A stretch of DNA of 64,000 nt from NCBI GenBank assembly GCA_019925105.1, contig JAHGAU010000016.1, positions 1,170,084-1,234,083 of the forward strand, given 5' to 3'. The notes under the pieces were generated by a model. The model did no database searches and was not told the DNA's origin. It was given only the letters and a program-made list of their open reading frames with translations. The first letter of the stretch is position 1, and each line of letters starts with the position of its first letter. A program made the position numbers and the translations under genes. Shown in pieces: positions 56,930 to 64,000 of the stretch. Source of the stretch: Niebla homalea. Lineage: Eukaryota; Ascomycota; Lecanoromycetes; Lecanorales; Ramalinaceae.

Positions 56930-59900
56930 TATTAAAAAGGTTTTTACCTTTATACCTACCTATAACGCTTTAATTTATCGTAATTATAAATACACCGTCC
57001 GTTCTACCGAAATCCGTAGCCACCTCCGGATTAAACACCCTTAGATCCCGACTTAAATAAGGGGTAAAATTATATTTTATTTATTTAAAGTTTACTTAAG
57101 TAATATTACCTTCTTTACTAAGGCTATTAAGCCTATTAATTTATTACCGGTTAATACCGGTTTTAAATGTATTATCTATAGTTATATCTGTTTATTATAA
57201 AGTGGTATAACTGAACATTATCGATCTTTTTATTAAGATATATATAACCCGTAAAAAATAGGGGGTTATAAACGGAAAAATCAACCGGAAAAATCAAATA
57301 CCCAGTGGATACCCGTTTAGTATTAACGGTTTTTTAATTCCGGCTTAAATCGATATTATTTTAAAGTATTTAATACTTAAAATAACGAACTTATTATTAT
57401 TATTAAAAATACCGACGTTTACGCTTTAATTATTTCTATTAAACTTAAGAAACTTATAAATCGGATTAAGGAAAATACGGAAAAAGTTAATAAAATAATT
57501 ACCGAACCCGGTAAACTTAACGTTAATATATGGCTTACCTGTACCGGATAAATAAAATACTTATTGAATTTCGACCTTATTATAGCCCGTTCTTGGCTTA
57601 AAGCCCCTAAAATACCTTTATTAAATGAATTAAATTATTTATCGGTTTTATCGTTATATACGATTAATTAATTAATACGGGTTTTATTTCGGAAAACGGT
57701 TTTAATTAATAAGGCTAATAAAGTAAGTTAAAATTTAATTAAATTTATTAATTGAAAAGAAACCGGTAATATTATTAATAAAAAACCCTTTATAATATAT
57801 ATCGGACTGGATACGATCGATAATTATATAGACGTTTAGCGGGGTATTTATAATTATTTATAAAATACCTAGGTTATTCCCGATCGACCTAGTTATTAAT
57901 ATACCTAGTTATTAAAGGGTTTATTCATTAAAACCATGAAAATTATTAAGGGGATTACCAGGTATAACTTATTATTTTTTATATTTATATTTTTATTTTT
58001 ACCTTTTTTATTTTTATTTTATTTTTATTTTATTTTTATTTAATGTTTAAAAATACCCCCTTTTTATATTTTTATTAAATTTATTTACCCCTTTTTATTT
58101 TACTGATTATTATAGTAATAAGTCTAGGAGTAAATCTGAGTCAAATAAACAACTTACCTTTACCCTTACCCTTACCCCCCTTAAAGAAACGTTATTACGT
58201 TTTTTCTTAAGCCTTTTAAGTTAGGATTTATCCAATAACGATTATAAAAGCCCTTTACTTAGCGGCTTAATAATATACGGAATTTCATCGGATTTTATTT
58301 GGCTTCCTTCCTCGGCTTATATTTTGAAATTAAGCGCTATTATTACCTTTTCTTAGGCTTTTATCCTTTTAAGGGCTTATTTACTTTAACCTAAAATACC
58401 TGAGCCCAATACCCAATTAATTTACTTTAACGATAATTTTATAACGGATTTTACGTTAAATATTAAATAATAGCCTACTAGTATTTTTATTAAAACTAAA
58501 GAATTAATAAAAATCCATTTATTTATTACTAAAATTAACCTCCCCCCTTAACCCTTTAATTTTATTTTTAAATTATAGAGTTATAATTTTATTTTAAACT
58601 ATAATTAAACCGAAAAAGGTATAATATCCTAGGAAAATAATGAAGTTTTTTATAAAAACCTTTTATTATCTATAGATTAATATAAATCTATTATTTTTAA
58701 ATTATTAAAAACGGTAAGTTCTTATTTATTTTAAAACCTTTTATTTATCTTAAAAGAAAATTTATTATTCCTTAATTTTTCGGCCTTTTTTAATAACGTT
58801 TTAAATTCTTTACCGGATTAGAATTTCCTTATAGATAAAAGAAACCGTATTTATTTACCTTTAAACGGTAACTTATAGCTTTATAAAAAAATCTATTAAG
58901 AACTATTATTATAAAAGCGTTTTATTACCTTTAAAAATAATAATATTAATTGGAAACTCTAAAAGGTATAACGTTTTTTCTAGGAAAACCGGAAATTTAA
59001 AGATAAACTCATAATATTATTATAGCTTACTTAAGGGGGGCCTACCCGCGGCCCGGAAATATACTTACTCCGTTATAAGAATTACGCCAATAATAAACGG
59101 AATGTGTTTTTTTAAAACGGTTTCCTTATATTTATTATTTTTTATTATAAGGGGTTCGCCAATTTAGTAAAATCTAAGGTTATTAATCGTTTTATACCTT
59201 CGGAAATTACTATATTCTTTATTTATTACCTTTAATTATTTATTCTTTTAAAAATGAATTTATCAAATTTATTCCTTAATAATCCGGATATTACCTTTTA
59301 CTTATGGTTTAAGAGGGATTTATTAACCATAAAAAAACCAAAAAAAATTGAAAAAAATCAAAAAGGAAAAAAACGAACTTAACGTTAAACGGTAATTACC
59401 TTAAATTTTAAGGAGGAAGGTAATTTAAATTAATAAGGGTTTAAAGATATCCTTTACCGTTATAATACTTAAAATATTAATTCTTTTAATAAGGCTTTAT
59501 TTAAGGAATTTAAGTTACGGATCGGAATTAATATCGGTATTTTAGCTTAACGTTATATTATTATTGTAATTTTTCAACATTATTACGGTAAATTGAAAAC
59601 CGAGGATTTTAAGGACGCGTTTAAATTAAAAGATATTGAAAAAGACGATTTTATCGACTTAATAACGGCTTACTTAAGTAATATTATTAATAATATATAC
59701 TTTCGGCTTTTAAAGGAGTTACCGGGGCAAACCTATTTACGACGTAAACGATTTATAAAGTTATCTATTTAGCTTTTTTAATTCCTTTAATTCCTAAGTA
59801 TCTAATAAAAAACTAATTAGAAATCCGACTTATTTATAAGTTATATTTAGGAGATTTATAAAGATAAAAATAAAAGGTATAAATCGATTCCGATTTTACC

Positions 59901-61480
59901 GGTTTTTCAAAAATTATATAGTTAAAATACTTAATTTAAGGGCCTTTAAGAAACCGGTTTAAATTCGATTTTTTCTGGGAATAGTCCGATCCTTATTATA
60001 TCTAATATAGGCCGTGGAAAAAGCGTTTTTTTTACGGTACCCAGCTCGGTAACCGGCCTAAATAGACTTATTATTGTAATTTTACCTTTTATCTTTTTAA
60101 GGGAGGAGATCCTTTATAAGGCCTAGGGCTTAAGCCTTAAATACCTTATATAAACGGGGAAAAATCTAAAGGACTAGGTTAATATTATATTAATTACCCC
60201 GGAAACAGCCGTTATTAAAGCTTTTAAGTGGTTTTTATCTCGATTAAAACGTTAAGGCTATTTAAACCGGATTATTATTAACGAAGCTTATATAATCCTT
60301 AATATTATTAATAATTTCCGGTTTTTACTTAAGGAGTTAAACTTTTTAAAAAAGTTTAAAACTTAATTAATTTACTTAATAACTATTTTACCATTAAAAT
60401 ATAAAGATTAATAATTTTAATTAACCGGAATTTAACGATTTAAAACGGTAATATTACGGGAATTAACGATACGGCCAAATATCTTTTATTTAATTCTAGA
60501 AATCTTAAGTTTAAAGGATCTTAAAATTGGTTTATTTTACCTTATTAATTTAAAACGGCGGATTTATTTAAACGGATAAATCTTAATTTATTATAAGATT
60601 ATTAATATTATTAATAAAGTTTTAAATTTCCTGGATATACTACGGTATTACGTTAAATTCGGTATACCGGAATAAAAAAGTTAAATTCTTAAAGACTTCT
60701 AAAATAAAAAAACCTTTATTATTACGGCTATATCGGCCTTAAAGCTTAGACTGGATTTATTGCATATTAAGGTTATTTTTTATATTAGTCCTTTACCGGA
60801 TATTAAAAATTATTACCAAGAAAGTAAACGTAATAATCGAAATAAAGAAAAAAGTGAAATTATAATCCTTTATTACCCATAGTTATCTTAACCTAAGGAT
60901 TTGGATATTTAGGATTACGTTAATACTGATTAATATTAACGGATTTTACTAGACTTTCTTATGGATAATTTAAAAACCCGGGAAAAATATAAAGAAAACG
61001 AAGAAAAATATAATATATATTCCGGTTTATTAATAAAGGAAAAGCTTTAAACCGATATTAATAAAAACTTAAACTTTATTAAACCTTTGGATATTAATTT
61101 ACTTAAGTTTAAATAATAATAGGCTTAAAATTCAGTTTTAAAAAACCGATATTTATCGGAAAACCGAGAAAATAAGTTAATTCTTAATTATTTAATATTT
61201 ACGGTTAATTATTAAAGTAAATATTGTTTAAATTATAAATTACGACTTAATTTATAAAATAAAGACCCCGGAAACCACCCCTTTATTAAATATAAAGTAA
61301 ATAATATAGATTTCCTTATATTTCTCCGGAAATAAAAGGAAAGACTTATTTTCCGGGAGCTTAAGGGATTTTCCGGGTGTTATAAATGCCTTTTACCGTT
61401 GGATTTATGCACCCGGTGGGAACCTTTACCATATGATAAAGGCTTTAGGAAAAGTGGAAAAAATAAATATTTATTTCCTT
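56930..61480 (+). pseudogene. RecQ-type telomere-linked-helicase-like gene, RIP-degraded, with OrsD-like N-terminus
   Basis: No long frame survives, but plus-strand translations read through stops match fungal OrsD/RecQ proteins. At about 56965-57040, NALIYRNYKYTVRSTEIRSH followed by LRIKH is a zinc-finger relic (Cys changed to Tyr). At about 59035-59100, GPEIYLLRYKNYANN corresponds to the usual GxGRGTE...LRYKN segment. At 60010-60024 is GRGKS (Walker A) followed by VFFTVPSSVTGLNRLIIVIL; ITPETAVIKAFKWFLSRLKR lies near 60190-60255; IIINEAYIIL at 60271-60300 is the decayed DExH box. Near 61370-61430 is a Cys-bearing tail, GCYKCLLPLDLCTRW. Helicases of this kind are typical of subtelomeres in fungi. 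Clearly non-functional. Confidence 0.78.
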
Positions 61481-62358
61481 AAATTACGGTTTTTAAGGTT
61501 ATATTTATTTATCTTTTTTATATCTATAATAAACCGGACTTTACTTCTTTAATTAAGGGTTTTTAAGAATAAAGAAAATACTCCTTTAATAAGGATACCG
61601 TCGATATAAATAATATAATAACGTATTTACGATCAAGATGGGTTTATAATATTTATAAGATTAATAGTTTTATTAAGATATTAATATATACTTTAAGTCT
61701 AGCTTAGTTCTTTAAATAAATAAAGGAAATAATATATAATTCCCTTTTTCCAATTTTTTACCTTTTTACCCTTTATAAAAACCTTTTTCCTTTTTTTAAA
61801 AAGAAAATAAAAATAGAGAAAAAATAATTTTAAAATATAAAACTATAAAAAGTTTATAAATTAATATTGAATTTAAAAGGGGGTTATTTATTTTCTGACT
61901 TATTTTTTTTAAGACTTAAGTATATTAAATTTAAATAAAAGTCCAATATATAAATATTATAATTAAAAGTTTTAAAAGGTTAAATAATATATATTTATAA
62001 ATTGCTTAATATAATTCAATTAAGGTTGGGAAATAATAAGGTTTTCAGAAATAATATTTAATAATAAAGAAAAGGCTTAGAAAATACCTATTATATAAAT
62101 ACATATTAAATTATATATAAATTAAGGAAAAAGTTAATAAATAAATATTATAATAAATTCGTACATATATATACGTTAAATCCAAAACCTTTATTAAATA
62201 TAAATATTAAGTATAAGTAATTTTTCCGGGGTAATTACCGCGGTATAAATATAAATTATAAAGGGGTTTTAAATAATCAAATAATAAATAAATCAATAAA
62301 GGAATAAATATTTAAATATAATTTTAAATTCGTACATAAATAAAGGTTAAGTAAATCC

Positions 62359-63631
62359 CTATCACCTAGTTGTAAACGGTTGCAAGCTGCAACCGTTCAT
62401 TCCCTCCGCCGGGGGAATTCCGCGATTGCCAAGAATGGAGGCTTTAACCGTTCATTTTTAAAAATAAAGGGTTGGAGGTATTTTTCAGACCGGATCCCTT
62501 AACTTTGTATGGGAAAGGTGTAGAGCTCAGCACGGGCTATAAAACGAGCCCCATTTGACCTAAATCGGTTAAGGGGTGATTTAGTTATCGATTTTACCAA
62601 GTTTAAGAATTCTGGAGGTTCAAGTTTAAGTTCGCTTCCCGGCGCTAAAAATTACTCTTTTATCGGCTATTCCCCGGGAAAAAGTGGTAATTTAACTTTT
62701 CTTATAGAAATTCCGGCTTTTTAATAGTGTCGGAAAAATGAAAATCCGTTCATTATTACCTATTATAGTATTAAGTTATAAATCCTATAGTTTTAATTTT
62801 ACGGTTTTCTCGGGTGCATCCGGAGTATTATTACTCCTTTTTATATATCTTTTAATTCAGAAAATAAATCTAAAAAATAACGGCTATAACGGTACCGGAA
62901 TTACTATAATCCGGTATATAATAATAAATATATTATTTTCTTAATAATAATAATTATTTCTTTTTACTTATTAATTTTTTTATTTAATTAATTCCTTAAA
63001 TATCTTAGCATGGGATAACCGTTAGCGTCGCCTCTTTATGTCAAGACTTTTAATAAAGACTTTACTCAATTTAAGTCTTATTATTCATAACCTTTAACCG
63101 GTAAAAACCCCTTTATATTAATAAGATTATTAGTTATTTATCTATTAAGGCCTTACTTTAGCCTTACTTTAATAAAGATAATAAAGGGTAAATAATAAAG
63201 TATAAATACTTAATATAAAAAAAAAGGGTAAACAATTAATTAAATAAAAAAGGGTAAATAATTAGTTAAATTATAAAGGGAAAATAATAAGCTAAATAAT
63301 AAACGGTAAATGATTAATTCAATAATAAAGGGTAAATAAAACAGATAATAAAAAGTAAATAAATAATTAATTAATAAAGGTAAATAATTAAATAAATAAT
63401 AAACGTCAAATAATAAATGGTAGATAATATAGGGTAAAGAATAACTTAAAATAATAAAGGGTAATTATTTAAATAATAAAGAGTAAATAATTAATTAAAT
63501 AAAGAAAGGGAAAAAATTAAAATAAAAAAAAACAGAAAATAATAATTGAATAATAAAATATAAAGAATAAAATAAAGCAAAAAAGTGGGTTAATAATTAA
63601 CTAAATAATAAGTAATAGATAATTAAATAAA
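62359..63631 (+). repeat. Subtelomere-like repeat unit 2 (short)
   Basis: Starts CTATCACCTAGTTGT and is 1273 bp long. Its first 600 bp align with units 1 and 3, including GGGCTATAAAACGAGCCCC, a TATA-containing hairpin-like sequence near 62535-62553, and the CTTCCCGGCG landmark at 62635. It is less RIP-altered than unit 1. The right half is an AT-rich array (next entry) and has no helicase relic. Confidence 0.7.
63180..63570 (+). repeat. AT-rich minisatellite, GGGTAAATAATTAA-like
   Basis: An irregular array of 18-25-bp units of the form AAAGGGTAAATAATTAATTAA. No coding potential. Confidence 0.75.
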
Positions 63632-64000
63632 CTATCACCTAGTTATCATTTACTCGACCCTCTAGTGAATTATTTCCTTACCCGGGGGGAATTCCGCGAT
63701 GCGCCGCTAAACCCTCCAGTAAATTATTTTTTCAAGTGATTCACTAGAGGGGTTTTTTTCTACAGAATCCTTAACGTTCTATACGAAAGGTGTAAATCTC
63801 AGTACGGGCTTTAAAACGAGCCCCATTTGGCCTAAATCGGTCAGCGGGCGATTTAGTTATTAATTTTTTTACGTTTTAGAATTCTGGAGGTTTAAGTTTA
63901 AGTTCGCTTCCCGGCGTTAATTATTATCTTTTATTCGGTTATTCCCCGGGAAAATCTGGTAATTTAACTTTTTTCATAGAAATTTCGGCTTTTTAACTAC
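63632..64000 (+). repeat. Subtelomere-like repeat unit 3 (cut by window end)
   Basis: Starts CTATCACCTAGTTAT and follows unit 2 closely (CTTCCCGGCG 274 bp after the motif, GGGCTTTAAAACGAGCCCC near 63805). Near the start it holds a partial inverted repeat: ACTCGACCCTCTAGTGAAT at 63652-63670 against TTCACTAGAGGGG at 63748-63760. It continues beyond the window. Confidence 0.7.

Larger units (their letters stand above)
55584..62358 (+). repeat. Subtelomere-like repeat unit 1 (long, carries a helicase relic)
   Basis: The unit begins CTATCACCTAGT at 55584 and runs to the next such motif at 62359. A shared landmark, CTTCCCGGCG, lies 275 bp after the motif here, 276 bp after it in unit 2 and 274 bp in unit 3. 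The sequence is strongly AT-biased with T-A-rich dinucleotides, as after RIP. It contains the OrsD/RecQ relic and a CT-rich minisatellite. The unit may be a transposon or a subtelomeric repeat; no terminal inverted repeat or target duplication could be shown. Confidence 0.65.

Noticed and set aside
62738..62944. A 68-codon frame in repeat unit 2 that looks like a membrane protein
   Set aside because: Hydrophobic composition follows from AT-rich sequence, and the corresponding region in unit 1 is not open.
1..64000. CRISPR arrays, bacterial operons or phage genes
   Set aside because: No regularly spaced short repeats with unique spacers; spliceosomal introns throughout show a eukaryotic (fungal) genome.

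Overview
The window looks like an accessory, probably subtelomeric part of a filamentous ascomycete chromosome. The evidence is short GT-AG introns (about 49-145 nt), two HET-domain genes, a NACHT-ankyrin STAND protein, small fungal 2EXR/F-box-like families and two AT-saturated blocks with the C-to-T/G-to-A decay of repeat-induced point mutation (RIP). A Dothideomycete is plausible, but that is only an inference from gene style. There are no bacterial features.

Layout. 0.4-2.3 kb: an inverted pair of 2EXR-like genes, both broken. 3.0-4.1 kb: BRX1 (ribosome assembly, minus). 4.8-6.6 kb: HET gene. 8.3-10.0 kb: fungal transcription-factor-like protein (minus). 10.7-12.0 kb: six-exon beta-carbonic anhydrase. 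12.4-15.2 kb: secreted S41 peptidase-like protein (minus). 16.6-20.9 kb: NACHT-ZZ-ankyrin STAND receptor. 21.7-23.2 kb: unknown two-exon gene. 23.2-28.1 kb: no recognisable gene. 28.1-31.9 kb: three tandem paralogs of one family, the middle one intact and the outer two broken. 32.8-33.6 kb: a Cys-rich protein gene with an array of duplicated 36-nt microexons. 34.0-35.7 kb: second HET gene. 36.6-37.9 kb: decayed aspartic-protease-like gene. 38.4-39.5 kb: arsenite methyltransferase. 41.0-42.4 kb: alpha/beta hydrolase ending in a peroxisomal SKL signal.

44.1-51.8 kb: a secreted sulfatase gene split by a 5.8-kb Ty1/copia LTR retrotransposon with 276-bp LTRs, a CGAAG target duplication and heavy internal RIP. 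52.5-53.5 kb: APH/choline-kinase-like protein. 54.0-55.1 kb: tyrosyl-tRNA synthetase with an in-frame stop. 55.6-64.0 kb: an AT-rich block of three same-orientation repeat units. The first carries a RIP-degraded RecQ-type helicase with an OrsD-like N-terminus, resembling telomere-linked helicases.

How it fits together. Housekeeping (BRX1), metabolism (carbonic anhydrase, arsenic methylation, hydrolases) and self/non-self recognition genes (two HET, one STAND) sit beside decaying gene families. Several genes outside the AT-rich blocks carry single C:G-to-T:A nonsense changes, suggesting that RIP or deamination also touches small families and genes near the repeats. No operon-like organisation is expected or seen. 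Exon structures were inferred by eye from splice sites and frame continuity.
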